Origin: DASVFB01 sp963815965
GTDB lineage: Bacteria; Actinomycetota; Thermoleophilia; Gaiellales; Gaiellaceae
Direction: 5' to 3'
Assembly (NCBI GenBank): GCA_963815965.1
Contig: CAWFIT010000004.1
Location: forward strand, 124,001 to 188,000
DNA length: 64,000 bases
The position numbers and the translations under genes are program-made. The notes beneath the pieces were generated by a model that saw nothing but the letters and a program-made list of their open reading frames with translations, made no database searches and was not told the DNA's origin. Below are positions 16,507 through 24,472 of the stretch, piece by piece; the stretch's first letter is position 1; the number at the start of each line of letters is the position of its first letter.

Positions 16507-17043
16507 CTACGTTCCCACGTGCTCGCGCCGCAGCATCGAGTAGACGATCGTGTCGGAGCGCAGGCCGGGCTTGAGGTACGTCCAGCGCAGCACCCCCTCG
16601 CGCGTGTAGCCGCAGCGCTGCGCGACGACCTCCGACGCGGGATTCTCGACGTCGATCAGGAGCTCGATCCGCTCGAGCGGGAACTCTCCGAACGCCCACG
16701 TCGTCAGCAGGCTCAACGCCCGCGTCGCTACGCCGCGGCCGCGCGCTTGCGAAGCGACGATGTATCCCGCCTCCGCCTCCTGCGTCTCGAGGTCGAGCTT
16801 CACGAGGCCGATGAAGCCGAGGACGCCGCTCTCGGCGTCGACGATTGCGAAGGCCGCGTTCGTTCCCTCGTCGCGCCCGCGCCTGTACCGCTCGACCCAG
16901 CGCTCGCCGAAACCCTCTGGCACGGGCTCGGGCACGCGCGTGAAGCGCGCGACGTCGTCGTCGCGGGCGAGCGCGTCCATCGCCGCCGCGTGCTCGGCGG
17001 TGAGCGGTTCGAGTCGGATGTCGCCGTCGGCGAGCGACGTCAC
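16507..17043 (-). CDS. GNAT family (RimJ/RimL-like) N-acetyltransferase
   Basis: 178 residues from GTG 17043, which overlaps the upstream stop by four bases (GTGA). IRLEPLTAEHAAAMDALARDDDVARFTRVPEP, GFIGLVKLD, EAGYIVASQARGRGVATRALSLLTTWAF, VENPASEVVAQRCGYTREGVLR form the RimJ/RimL/SpeG-type acetyltransferase pattern, with acetyl-CoA bound at ARGRGVAT. The acceptor (protein N-terminus, amine or sugar) cannot be predicted. Longer frames upstream duplicate the ferritin-like gene out of frame. Confidence 0.9.
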   Translation of the reverse strand: MTSLADGDIRLEPLTAEHAAAMDALARDDDVARFTRVPEPVPEGFGERWVERYRRGRDEGTNAAFAIVDAESGVLGFIGLVKLDLETQEAEAGYIVASQARGRGVATRALSLLTTWAFGEFPLERIELLIDVENPASEVVAQRCGYTREGVLRWTYLKPGLRSDTIVYSMLRREHVGT

Positions 17044-17858
17044 GAGAACGACGGCAGCTCGACATCCGAGACGTCGATGCCGAGGGAGCGGGCAAGGCGC
17101 ACGCCCTGCTCGAGGTCGTCCTGCAGCATCTTGATGTCGCGCTCGCGCATCAGCCCGGCGATCGACGCGCGTGCCTTCGGTCGCCACATCGAATGCGCGA
17201 CGAAGATCGGCAGCATCTCGTTCGCGATCCTCACGAGCTGCTGCTGCTCTCTCTTCGTCGTGTCCTCGAGCAGCACGCGCTCGTACGCCATGCCTGCGCT
17301 GTGATGGATTCCGTCGTCCACGGTCAGCCTGTTGCACAGGTCCTCGAGCACCGTCCCGGGCGAGGCGGCGGCGATCATCCGGAAGCGCGGGATGATCAAG
17401 CGCTCGAAAAAGACCTGCATCAGGAACACCTTCTCCTCGAGCGTGTCGAGGGCGAGGAACATCGTCGCGAGCTTGTCCAGGTGCGGGTCGCGCTCGGCCT
17501 CGCCGCCCGCCTCCTCGGCGAGCTTCAGCCACGCCTCGGTGTGGCGCGCTTCGTCCTGCGCCATCGTCGAGTAGTAGAGCCGCGCCTCGGGATGCGGCGC
17601 GGCGTTGAGCAGCTGCGACGCCATCTTCACCGCGAGGATGTCGGCCTGCAGCTGCTGCATGATCACGGAGCGCCAGAGGTCGCGCCTGCGCGCGAGCTTC
17701 TGCGGCGAGCCCTTGTACTCCGGGATCGGCGGCCGCTCGTTCCAGGGAAGCTCGCGTACCTGCCACTCGGCGCGTTTCGCGAGCTCGTAGTAGCGGAGGA
17801 CGCCCGCGTACGCGCTGCGGTCGTCGGTTGTGTCCGGTGCCAGCTGCTCGGTTTCCAT
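17040..17858 (-). CDS. Ferritin-like diiron-type protein
   Basis: 272 residues from ATG 17858. Helical protein with two metal-site helices: MAQDEARHTEAWLKLAEE (E-x-x-H) and LTVDDGIHHSAGMAYERVLL (D-x-x-H), plus acidic partners in helices 1 and 3 (QADILAVKM, DTLEEKVFLMQVFFE). This is the four-helix ferritin-like/R2-type oxidase arrangement. The first ligand position appears as Asp rather than Glu. It may be an oxidase or oxygenase of small substrates, or an iron-binding protein. It heads the leftward operon and is divergent from folD, 25 bases away. Confidence 0.78.
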   Translation of the reverse strand: METEQLAPDTTDDRSAYAGVLRYYELAKRAEWQVRELPWNERPPIPEYKGSPQKLARRRDLWRSVIMQQLQADILAVKMASQLLNAAPHPEARLYYSTMAQDEARHTEAWLKLAEEAGGEAERDPHLDKLATMFLALDTLEEKVFLMQVFFERLIIPRFRMIAAASPGTVLEDLCNRLTVDDGIHHSAGMAYERVLLEDTTKREQQQLVRIANEMLPIFVAHSMWRPKARASIAGLMRERDIKMLQDDLEQGVRLARSLGIDVSDVELPSFS

Positions 17859-17883
17859 CAAGGACAGGCTAACGTCTCGGGCC

Positions 17884-18735
17884 GTGGCGACCCTGTTGGA
17901 CGGCAAAGCGCTCGCGCAGCGGATTCGTGCCGAGGTGAAAGAGGAGATCGCGCAGCTCGGATCGCTCGGGCTGGCGACGATCCTCGTCGGCGACGATCCG
18001 GCGAACGACATCTACATCCGCCGCAAGCACGAGGCGGCGCAGGAGGTCGGCATCACGTCGACGGACATCCGGCTGCCGGAGGAGACGTCCGAGGAGGAGT
18101 TGCTCGATCGAATCGCGGCGCTCAACGGCGACGACGCGATCGACGGCATCCTCGTCCAGCTGCCGCTTCCCGAGCACGTCAGCGAGGTTCGCGTGATCCG
18201 CGCCGTCGAGCCGGTGAAGGACGTCGACGGCTTTCATCCCCTCAACGCCGGCCAGCTCTACCTCGGCCGGCCGTCGCTCGTGCCTGCGACGCCGATCGGG
18301 ATCATGGCGCTGCTCGCCGAGTACGACATCTCGCTCGAGGGCGCGAAAGCGGTCGTCGTCGGCCGCAGCGACATCGTCGGCAAGCCCGTCGCGCATCTCC
18401 TGCTGCAGCAGCACGCGACTGTGACCATCTGTCATTCACGGACGCGCGATCTTCGGCGCGAGACGCTCGAGGCTGACGTGCTCGTGGTCGCCGTTGGCCG
18501 GCCCTGGCTCGTGACCGCCGACATGGTGAAGCAGGGGGCCACGGTCGTCGACGTCGGCTTGAGCCGCACGGATGCAGGGCTCGTCGGCGACGTCGACCCC
18601 GCGGCGATGGAAGTCGCAGGCCACATGACGCCTGTTCCGGGCGGAGTTGGTCCGATGACGATCGCCAGTCTGCTGCGCAATACCGTCCTCGCAGCGAAAT
18701 TTCGTGCGAATGTGCTTGCGTTCCCGCCTAGCTAG
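17884..18735 (+). CDS. folD: Methylene-THF dehydrogenase/methenyl-THF cyclohydrolase FolD
   Basis: 283 residues from GTG 17884. Bifunctional one-carbon enzyme interconverting methylene-, methenyl- and formyl-tetrahydrofolate with NADP. Visible: substrate-site YIRRKHEAAQEVGI with the catalytic Lys, GILVQLPLPEHV, DVDGFHPLNAGQL, the NADP-binding VVVGRSDIVGKPVAHLL, and the C-terminal TPVPGGVGPMTIASLLRNT. All are canonical. Downstream is the cold-shock gene with its own signals. Confidence 0.96.
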   Translation: MATLLDGKALAQRIRAEVKEEIAQLGSLGLATILVGDDPANDIYIRRKHEAAQEVGITSTDIRLPEETSEEELLDRIAALNGDDAIDGILVQLPLPEHVSEVRVIRAVEPVKDVDGFHPLNAGQLYLGRPSLVPATPIGIMALLAEYDISLEGAKAVVVGRSDIVGKPVAHLLLQQHATVTICHSRTRDLRRETLEADVLVVAVGRPWLVTADMVKQGATVVDVGLSRTDAGLVGDVDPAAMEVAGHMTPVPGGVGPMTIASLLRNTVLAAKFRANVLAFPPS

Positions 18736-18800
18736 GTTATTCTCCGGTCGCTGTAGAAACCGGTCGGCGACTCGGTGCCCGGGTCGTCGCTTGTACGTGT

Positions 18801-18807
18801 AAGGAGG
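18801..18807 (+). promoter_or_regulatory. Strong Shine-Dalgarno deciding a TTG start
   Basis: AAGGAGG lies five bases before TTG 18813 and fixes this TTG as the cold-shock start. The 77-base leader upstream (18736-18812) contains a possible -10 TATTCT (18738-18743) and could fold (GCGAC/GTCGC), as cold-shock leaders often do. Confidence 0.75.
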
Positions 18808-18812
18808 ATTCT

Positions 18813-19013
18813 TTGCCAGAGGGCACCGTGAAGTGGTTCTCGAACGAAAAGGGCTACGGCTTCATCGAGCGTGAGGGTGGCGACGACGTGTTCGTTCACT
18901 TTTCCGCGATCACGATGGAGGGCTACAAGTCGCTGACCGAAGGCCAGCGCGTGTCGTTCGAAGTGGTCCAGGGCCCCAAGGGCGCCCAGGCCGCGAATGT
19001 GCAGGCCGCGTAA
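18813..19013 (+). CDS. Cold-shock protein (CspA family)
   Basis: 66 residues, single S1-like cold-shock domain: GTVKWFSNEKGYGFIEREGGDDVFVHFSAI with both RNP motifs (KGYGFI and VFVHF) that bind single-stranded RNA/DNA. Acts as an RNA chaperone. Uses TTG as start with a perfect Shine-Dalgarno site and is closed by a strong terminator, so it is a highly expressed single-gene unit. Confidence 0.96.
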   Translation: MPEGTVKWFSNEKGYGFIEREGGDDVFVHFSAITMEGYKSLTEGQRVSFEVVQGPKGAQAANVQAA

Positions 19014-19040
19014 AGCTTTCCTTTCGGAACCGAATGTCAC

Positions 19041-19071
19041 AACGGGCCCCGAAAGGGGCCCGTTCTTTTTT
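19041..19071 (+). terminator. Intrinsic terminator after cold-shock gene
   Basis: AACGGGCCCC-GAAA-GGGGCCCGTT followed by CTTTTTT: a 10-bp perfect stem with GNRA-type loop and T tract. Confidence 0.95.
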
Positions 19072-19164
19072 CCCTCGCCCGCTTCGCTTTCCGCTCGGGG
19101 CTCGCGCTTCGCGCTCGCCATTGGTCGGCGGTCATGGGAACGCTGCTTCGGTGGGGCGCTGGTG

Positions 19165-19201
19165 GGCGGCGCGTCGCGGCCGCGCCGCCGGCAATCGTTT
19201 T
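19165..19201 (+). promoter_or_regulatory. GC hairpin plus TTTT in the gatC leader (possible attenuator)
   Basis: GGCGGCGCG (19165-19173) pairs perfectly with CGCGCCGCC (19181-19189); about ten bases later is TTTT, then the ribosome site GGGAGG of gatC. It could attenuate transcription into the gat operon or simply be a structured leader. Confidence 0.35.
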
Positions 19202-19216
19202 GGGAGGATCTGACGC

Positions 19217-19498
19217 ATGGCGATCACGAGAGAGCAGGTTGTTCACGTCGCGCACCTGGCGCGCCTCGCGTTGACCGAGGAGGAGCTCGAGCGCCTCCTC
19301 GGTCAGCTCGACGCGATCCTCGACGCCGTGTCGAAGGTGTCGGAGCTCGACCTCTCGGACGTGCCTCCGACGTCGCATCCGCTCGACCTCGTGAACGTGC
19401 TCGCCGACGACGTGCCGCGTCCTTCGCTCCCGCGCGAGGCCGCGCTGGCGAACGCGCCGCAGGCGGAGGACGGAGCCTTCCGGGTGCCGCCGACATGA
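19217..19498 (+). CDS. gatC: Asp-tRNA(Asn)/Glu-tRNA(Gln) amidotransferase subunit C
   Basis: 93 residues: REQVVHVAHLARLALTEEELERLLGQLDAILDAVSKVSELDLSDVPPTSHP is the standard GatC N-terminal helix pair and linker that wraps the GatA-GatB interface and stabilises GatA. The C-terminal DDVPRPSLPREAALANAPQAEDGAFRVPP is also typical. First gene of the gat operon; its stop overlaps the gatA ATG by four bases. Confidence 0.95.
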   Translation: MAITREQVVHVAHLARLALTEEELERLLGQLDAILDAVSKVSELDLSDVPPTSHPLDLVNVLADDVPRPSLPREAALANAPQAEDGAFRVPPT

Positions 19499-20892
19499 TC
19501 GACACGCTGCGACTGACCGCCGGAGACGCGAAGGCGATGCTCGAGCGCGGCGAGGTGAGCGCCGAGGAGCTGCACGCTGCGTACGCGGCGCGCGAGGACG
19601 ACGTGCACGCCTATCTCAAGCGCCTCGACTACGTAGGGGCGAAGGGGATTCCAATCGCGCTCAAGGACGTGATCGGCACGGAAGGCGTCGAGACGACTGC
19701 GGGCTCGCGGATTCTCAAGGGCTACGTGCCGGTGTACGACTCGACGGTCGCCTCGCGCGTCAAGGACGCCGGCCTCTCGCTCCTCGGCAAGACGAACACG
19801 GACGAGTTCGCGATGGGCTCGTCGACGGAGAACTCCGCGTTCGGGCCGTCGCTCAACCCGTGGGACCCGACGCGGGTGCCGGGCGGATCCGGCGGCGGCT
19901 CGGCGGCGGCCGTCTCTGCGGGCCTCGCCCCGTGGGCGCTCGGGTCGGACACCGGCGGGTCGATCAAGCAGCCGGCTGCCCTGTGCGGGATCGTCGGGCT
20001 GCGTCCGACATACGGAACCGTCTCGCGCTACGGCATCGTTGCGTTCGCGTCGTCGCTCGACCAGGTCGGGCCGACCGCGAAGACCGTCCGGGACACGGCG
20101 TTGCTCTACAGCCTCATCGCAGGCCACGATCCGTGCGACTCGACGACCGTCGAGGTGCCGCCGGTCGAGCTGCCGTCCGCGGAGGATCTGCAGGGCGTCC
20201 GCGTCGGCGTCCCGAAGGAGCTGAACGAAGCGGAGGGGATCGAGCCGGGCGTCACCGACGCCGTGCGCCGCGCGATCGACCTCTGCAGCGAGCTCGGCGC
20301 GGAGGTCGAGGAGTGCTCGCTGCCGCGCTCGGTCGAGTACGGGCTTGCGTGCTACTACCTGATCGCGCCGGCGGAGGCGTCGTCGAACCTCGCACGCTAC
20401 GACGGTGTGCGCTACGGCTTTCGCGCCGAGACCGGCGACGACGATCTGACGGAGCTGTACGAGCGCACGCGCGACGAGGGCTTCGGCGACGAGCCGAAGC
20501 GCCGCATCATGCTCGGCACGTACGCGCTCTCGGCCGGCTACTACGACGCGTATTACGGCCAGGCGCAGAAGGTGCGGACGCTGATCATCCGCGAGCACGC
20601 GGAGCTGTTCGAGCGCTTCGACGTCCTCGTGTCGCCGACGTCGCCGACGGTCGCGTTCGAGCTCGGCGCGAGAACCGCGAACCCGCTCGCGATGTACCTC
20701 AGCGACCTCCTGACGATCCCGTCGTGCATGGCCGGCCTGCCGGGGCTGAGCATCCCCTGCGGGCTCAGCGACGGGCTTCCCGTGGGGTTGCAGCTCGTCG
20801 GCAGGCAGCTGTCGGAGAACACGCTGTTCAGCGTCGGGCACGCGCTCGAGCGCGCGATCGACTTCGACCCCGTCCCGGAGCGACTGCGATGA
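19495..20892 (+). CDS. gatA: Asp-tRNA(Asn)/Glu-tRNA(Gln) amidotransferase subunit A
   Basis: 465 residues, amidase-signature enzyme that releases ammonia from glutamine for transamidation of mischarged tRNA. Catalytic Ser-cisSer-Lys triad is visible: Lys57 (PIALKDVIG), Ser132 in PGGSGGGSAAA and nucleophile Ser156 in SDTGGSIKQPA. Start is ATG 19495 (MIDTLRLTAGDA) in the ATGA overlap; earlier in-frame starts lie across gatC and the leader. Slightly shorter at the N-terminus than the usual 480-490 residues. Confidence 0.96.
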   Translation: MIDTLRLTAGDAKAMLERGEVSAEELHAAYAAREDDVHAYLKRLDYVGAKGIPIALKDVIGTEGVETTAGSRILKGYVPVYDSTVASRVKDAGLSLLGKTNTDEFAMGSSTENSAFGPSLNPWDPTRVPGGSGGGSAAAVSAGLAPWALGSDTGGSIKQPAALCGIVGLRPTYGTVSRYGIVAFASSLDQVGPTAKTVRDTALLYSLIAGHDPCDSTTVEVPPVELPSAEDLQGVRVGVPKELNEAEGIEPGVTDAVRRAIDLCSELGAEVEECSLPRSVEYGLACYYLIAPAEASSNLARYDGVRYGFRAETGDDDLTELYERTRDEGFGDEPKRRIMLGTYALSAGYYDAYYGQAQKVRTLIIREHAELFERFDVLVSPTSPTVAFELGARTANPLAMYLSDLLTIPSCMAGLPGLSIPCGLSDGLPVGLQLVGRQLSENTLFSVGHALERAIDFDPVPERLR

Positions 20893-21140
20893 GGAAGACG
20901 TTCGCGGATCCAGCAGCTGACTTCGTGCCGGCCTGCCGGCGCACCTTCGGCGACGCGCGCGTCCTCGATGGCTCGCGCGCCGTGCTCGTCGGCGACGTGA
21001 AGCTCGCGCTCGAGGCGGGCGAGCGGGAGCTCTGGCTGATCAAGATGCGTGGGCCGCTCGAGCACCGCCTGGGCATGGTCGAGGTGAAAGGAGACATCGA
21101 GCGCGCGCTGCTGGAGGCGAAGGAGCGGCTCGATGACTGA
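20889..21140 (+). CDS. Small uncharacterised protein encoded between gatA and gatB
   Basis: 83 residues, starting at ATG 20889 inside the gatA stop (ATGA) and running eight bases into gatB. MRKTFADPAADFVPACRRTFGDARVLDGSRAVLVGDVKLALEAGERELWLIKMRG is a compact alpha/beta-looking sequence with no signal or membrane segment. The double overlap means it is translated with both amidotransferase subunits. I do not recognise the family. It may be a lineage-specific accessory of the amidotransferase or a passenger gene. Confidence 0.75.
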   Translation: MRKTFADPAADFVPACRRTFGDARVLDGSRAVLVGDVKLALEAGERELWLIKMRGPLEHRLGMVEVKGDIERALLEAKERLDD

Positions 21141-22545
21141 GTGGCAGCCGGTCGTCGGCCTCGAGATCCACGTCCACCTGAAGACGCGGACGAAGATGTT
21201 CTGCCGCTGCGAGCTCGAGTACTTCGCGGAGCCGAACACGCGCACGTGCCCGGTGTGTCTCGCGCATCCGGGTGCGCTCCCGGTTGCCAACCGCCTCGCG
21301 GTCGAATGGACGATCAAGCTCGGCCTCGCGCTCGGTTGCGAGATCGCCGACGAGGCCGTCTTCTCGCGCAAGAACTACTTCTATCCCGACAACCCGAAGG
21401 GCTACCAGATCTCGCAGTACGACCAGCCGCTCTGCGTCGGCGGCTCGCTGCTCGTGCCCGGCCCCGAGGGCGACCGCGAGATCGGCTTCGTGCGCGCGCA
21501 CCTCGAGGAGGACGCGGCGAAGACGATCCACGTCGGAGGCGCAACCGGGCGGAAGGTCGGCTCGGGGTATTCGCTGATCGACTTCAACCGCGGCGGCACG
21601 CCGCTCGTCGAGATCGTCACGCAGCCGGACATTCGCTCCGCCGAGGAGGCCGTGCGCTTCCTGCGCCTGCTGCGGCAGACGATCGTCGAGCTCGGGATCT
21701 CCGACGCGGAGATGGAGAAGGGCACGCTGCGCGTCGACGCGAACGTCTCAGTCCGTCCAGCCGCGAGCGACGAGCTGCGTACGCGCTGGGAGCTCAAGAA
21801 CATGAACTCGTTCACGTTTATCGGTCGCGGCATCGACGCCGCAGTGCGCGATCAGATTGCCGCTTACGACCAGGGCGCTCCGGTCGAGCAGCACACGTAC
21901 GACTACGAGCCGCACAGCGATCGGCTGACGCCGCATCGCACGAAGGAGGAGGCGGACGACTACCGGTACTTCCCGGAGCCCGACCTCGTGCCTGTCCAGC
22001 CGGAGGCCTCGGTGGTCGAGCGCCTCCGCGGCGAGGTGCCCGAGCTGCCCGGTGCGCGCATCGTTCGCCTGCGAGAGGAGCTCGGAGCGGCGACCGCGCA
22101 GACGCTCGTCACCGGCGGGCTCGACGCGCTCTGGGTCGCGACGCGCGACGCGGGCGCCGAGGCGATACCGGCCGCCAACGTGATCGCGAACCAGCTCGTC
22201 GGCGCGGGCGTCGATCCCGATCGGGTGAACCCCGCGGAGCTCGCCAAGCTCGTCGCGGCGCGCGAGGAGATCCCGCGCAAAACGTTCGACGAGGCGATCG
22301 CGCACGCCGGGGACAACGGCTTCAGCGCGGATCCTTACCTGGAGCAGAAGGCGGTCGCAGAAACGAGCGAGCTCGAGCCGATCGTCGACGAGGTGCTCGC
22401 CGCGAACGCCGCGAACGTCGAGGCGTACCGCGCCGGCAAGTCGGGTCTGCTCGGCTTCTTCGTCGGTCAGGTCATGAAGGCGACGAACGGCCAGGCCGAC
22501 GCGCGCGCCGTCAACGACCTCGTGCGCAAAAAGCTCGAGGCGTGA
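21133..22545 (+). CDS. gatB: Asp-tRNA(Asn)/Glu-tRNA(Gln) amidotransferase subunit B
   Basis: 470 residues. GatB phosphorylates the tRNA-bound Glu/Asp and transfers ammonia channelled from GatA. Visible: WQPVVGLEIHVHLKT, the zinc site Cys24, Cys26, Cys39, Cys42 (FCRC...TCPVC), FSRKNYFYPDNPKGYQISQYDQP, HLEEDAAKTIH, LIDFNRGGTPLVEIVT and the C-terminal YqeY-like helical tail ending GFFVGQVMKATNGQADARAVNDLVRKKL. Last gene of gatC-gatA-small ORF-gatB. Confidence 0.97.
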   Translation: MTEWQPVVGLEIHVHLKTRTKMFCRCELEYFAEPNTRTCPVCLAHPGALPVANRLAVEWTIKLGLALGCEIADEAVFSRKNYFYPDNPKGYQISQYDQPLCVGGSLLVPGPEGDREIGFVRAHLEEDAAKTIHVGGATGRKVGSGYSLIDFNRGGTPLVEIVTQPDIRSAEEAVRFLRLLRQTIVELGISDAEMEKGTLRVDANVSVRPAASDELRTRWELKNMNSFTFIGRGIDAAVRDQIAAYDQGAPVEQHTYDYEPHSDRLTPHRTKEEADDYRYFPEPDLVPVQPEASVVERLRGEVPELPGARIVRLREELGAATAQTLVTGGLDALWVATRDAGAEAIPAANVIANQLVGAGVDPDRVNPAELAKLVAAREEIPRKTFDEAIAHAGDNGFSADPYLEQKAVAETSELEPIVDEVLAANAANVEAYRAGKSGLLGFFVGQVMKATNGQADARAVNDLVRKKLEA

Positions 22546-22618
22546 AGTCTGGGGATTCGCTCGCGATCATCCCATCCGGGTGACGCCTCTCCGCTGGAGC
22601 GATGACTAGGGTCGTTTC

Positions 22619-23167
22619 GTGCAGCGTCTGCCGCTCATCGCGCTGGTGTTCGTCGCAGCAGCCCTCGGGCTCACGGCGGCGGGTTGCGGCTCGAAAAGCC
22701 CACCGTCCAGCGCCGAGTGGGTCGACGGCGTCTGCTCCTCGATCGTGACGTGGAAGGACTCGCTCGCGTCTAGCGCCCAGTCGCTCCAGGGCGGGAACCT
22801 CTCGCAGGACTCGCTGAGGAACGCCGCTGACGAGATGAAGTCCGCGACCGACACGCTGGAGTCCGACATCAAGGATCTCGGCAAGCCGGAGAGCGACACA
22901 GGTCAACAGGCAAAGGACTCGGTCGACCAGCTCTCGAGCGAGCTGAGCGACGGAGCGGATTCGATCAAGAGCACGGTTGACGACGTGTCCGATGTCAGCG
23001 GTGTGGTCTCAGCGACGGCGAGCGTCACCGCGACACTCGGGACGATGGCGAATCAGATCTCCACGACCGTCAAGAGCCTTCAACAGCTAGACCCCGGCGG
23101 CGAGCTGCAGACCGCCTTCAACCAATCGAGCTCCTGCCAGGAGCTCAAAACCGCAGCATCCTCTTAA
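22619..23167 (+). CDS. Small secreted lipoprotein, helical
   Basis: 182 residues from GTG 22619. Signal peptide with lipobox LTAAGC (Cys23), then EWVDGVCSSIVTWKDSLASSAQSLQ and long amphipathic helices rich in Ser, Asp and Lys, likely forming a helical bundle; a C-terminal Cys (SSSCQELKTA) could pair with the one in DGVC. Family without assigned function, frequent in Thermoleophilia. A relative of the same style lies at 50809-51307. Cell-surface anchored. Confidence 0.75.
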   Translation: MQRLPLIALVFVAAALGLTAAGCGSKSPPSSAEWVDGVCSSIVTWKDSLASSAQSLQGGNLSQDSLRNAADEMKSATDTLESDIKDLGKPESDTGQQAKDSVDQLSSELSDGADSIKSTVDDVSDVSGVVSATASVTATLGTMANQISTTVKSLQQLDPGGELQTAFNQSSSCQELKTAASS

Positions 23168-23182
23168 CGCTTCAGAGAAGGC

Positions 23183-23719
23183 CTAGATGAGGCCGCAGGA
23201 TCGGGCCGTGTTAGGCCAGGGGTAGAACCCGCGGCCGGAGCGGTAGGCCCTCTCGGCGACCCACATCTGCTCGAGTGGCGTCCAGTTGTCGGCTGTGCCC
23301 TTCGCGCGGAGGAGCATGCCGCCGTAGTGCTGCTGGAAGCCGATGTCCATCTGCAAGCCGCCGTAGTACGGACTTCCGTCCTCGGACCACGCGGCCTCGT
23401 ATCGGTGGATGCACATCCATCCGCGCCGGTGCCTCGGTCCCGCCTCGAAGCGACGTTTCACGGCCACGGCACGCTTGCGCCAGACCGTGTGTACACGGCG
23501 TAGGCTCGCGTTTCGCAAGGGTGTGAGGCGCACGACGCGGTGACCCATGACCGACTGCAGCCGGCGGGTCGTCACGCGGTAGTGACGGATCGCCTTGACC
23601 ATGCCGACGTCGATGCGCACGGTCGTGCGCGCGGACTCGGCGGAGCTCCCGTCGGGCAGGGCCAGCGCGATCGCGGGCACGGCGACGAGCGCAACGAGGT
23701 ATGTCCGCAGAGTCCGCAT
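23183..23719 (-). CDS. Secreted Rpf/lysozyme-like transglycosylase
   Basis: 178 residues from ATG 23719 (a start at 23761 lacks a signal shape). Signal peptide LVALVAVPAIALALPDGSSA, a basic linker, then a C-terminal lysozyme-like domain: WMCIHRYEAAW with the likely catalytic Glu108, YYGGLQMDIGFQQHYG, WTPLEQMWVAERAYRSGRGFYPWPNTARSCG. The pattern is that of resuscitation-promoting-factor-like muralytic domains of actinobacteria. Role: peptidoglycan cleavage in growth or resuscitation, inferred from family. Confidence 0.82.
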   Translation of the reverse strand: MRTLRTYLVALVAVPAIALALPDGSSAESARTTVRIDVGMVKAIRHYRVTTRRLQSVMGHRVVRLTPLRNASLRRVHTVWRKRAVAVKRRFEAGPRHRRGWMCIHRYEAAWSEDGSPYYGGLQMDIGFQQHYGGMLLRAKGTADNWTPLEQMWVAERAYRSGRGFYPWPNTARSCGLI

Positions 23720-23805
23720 CGGGCCGGAGCGCGGCAAGGTAGCAAACGGCTGTAGCCGCAAGTAGAAGTTGTCAGGAATCCGTTAAGTGCAGGTTTGGGA
23801 GAGAG

Positions 23806-24423
23806 TCAGCGGGCTGGCGCAACAAAACCTGCGTAAAGCACGACAACCGCGGAGACGGCGAAGGCGGCCGTTTCCGCGGCCCCGAGCCCAGCGAGCGCGC
23901 TCCCGACGGCTGCCAGCGCCACTCCGAGGACGATCAACGCGTTGCCGAGCGGCCGCCTCCGGAAGGTCGCCGCGGCGACGACGACAACCGCCGCCGTCCC
24001 GATGCTGTTCGCCAACACCGCGACGAGTCGGGCGGGCACGAAGTCGAGGTGGTCCTGTGCCGCGGGAATCGCATCGCCGGCGAACGTTCCGTGCAGAGGC
24101 ACCGCGACCGCGATGCCGATCGCGAGCCCCGCGTACATCAACGCGAGCGGCCCCGCCCACCGTCGACGCCACAGGAGCAGCGATCCCGCGCCGAGCAGCG
24201 GCGCCGTGAGCAGACCGCCGAAGAGGTAGTAGACGCGGAACGCGCGCGCGTCCCAACCGTGCGCCGCGCCCCACGCGAGCGCGGCCGCCGCGACCGCGTA
24301 CGCGAAGAGCGCCGCGCCCCAGGCCAACAACTCGGGCGCACGCCGCGCGCGCCAGCGGCGTGCGACCCGACCGGCGAGGCGAAGGGCGATAAGCGATGCC
24401 GCGAACGCGAGCAGGGTTTCCAC
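23806..24423 (-). CDS. Multi-pass membrane protein, unknown
   Basis: 205 residues dominated by about six to seven hydrophobic segments (LLAFAASLIALRLAG, LLAWGAALFAYAVAAAALAWG, YYLFGGLLTAPLLGAGSLLLW, GPLALMYAGLAIGIAVAV, LVAVLANSIGTAAVVVVAAATF and a C-terminal pair). No family recognised and no catalytic motifs. It is divergent from the aminotransferase gene with 49 bases between starts. Confidence 0.7.
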   Translation of the reverse strand: METLLAFAASLIALRLAGRVARRWRARRAPELLAWGAALFAYAVAAAALAWGAAHGWDARAFRVYYLFGGLLTAPLLGAGSLLLWRRRWAGPLALMYAGLAIGIAVAVPLHGTFAGDAIPAAQDHLDFVPARLVAVLANSIGTAAVVVVAAATFRRRPLGNALIVLGVALAAVGSALAGLGAAETAAFAVSAVVVLYAGFVAPAR

Positions 24424-24472
24424 ACGGTGAGCGTAATCCGGGCTCTCCGGGCGCGCCGTTAGGCTCCAAGCG

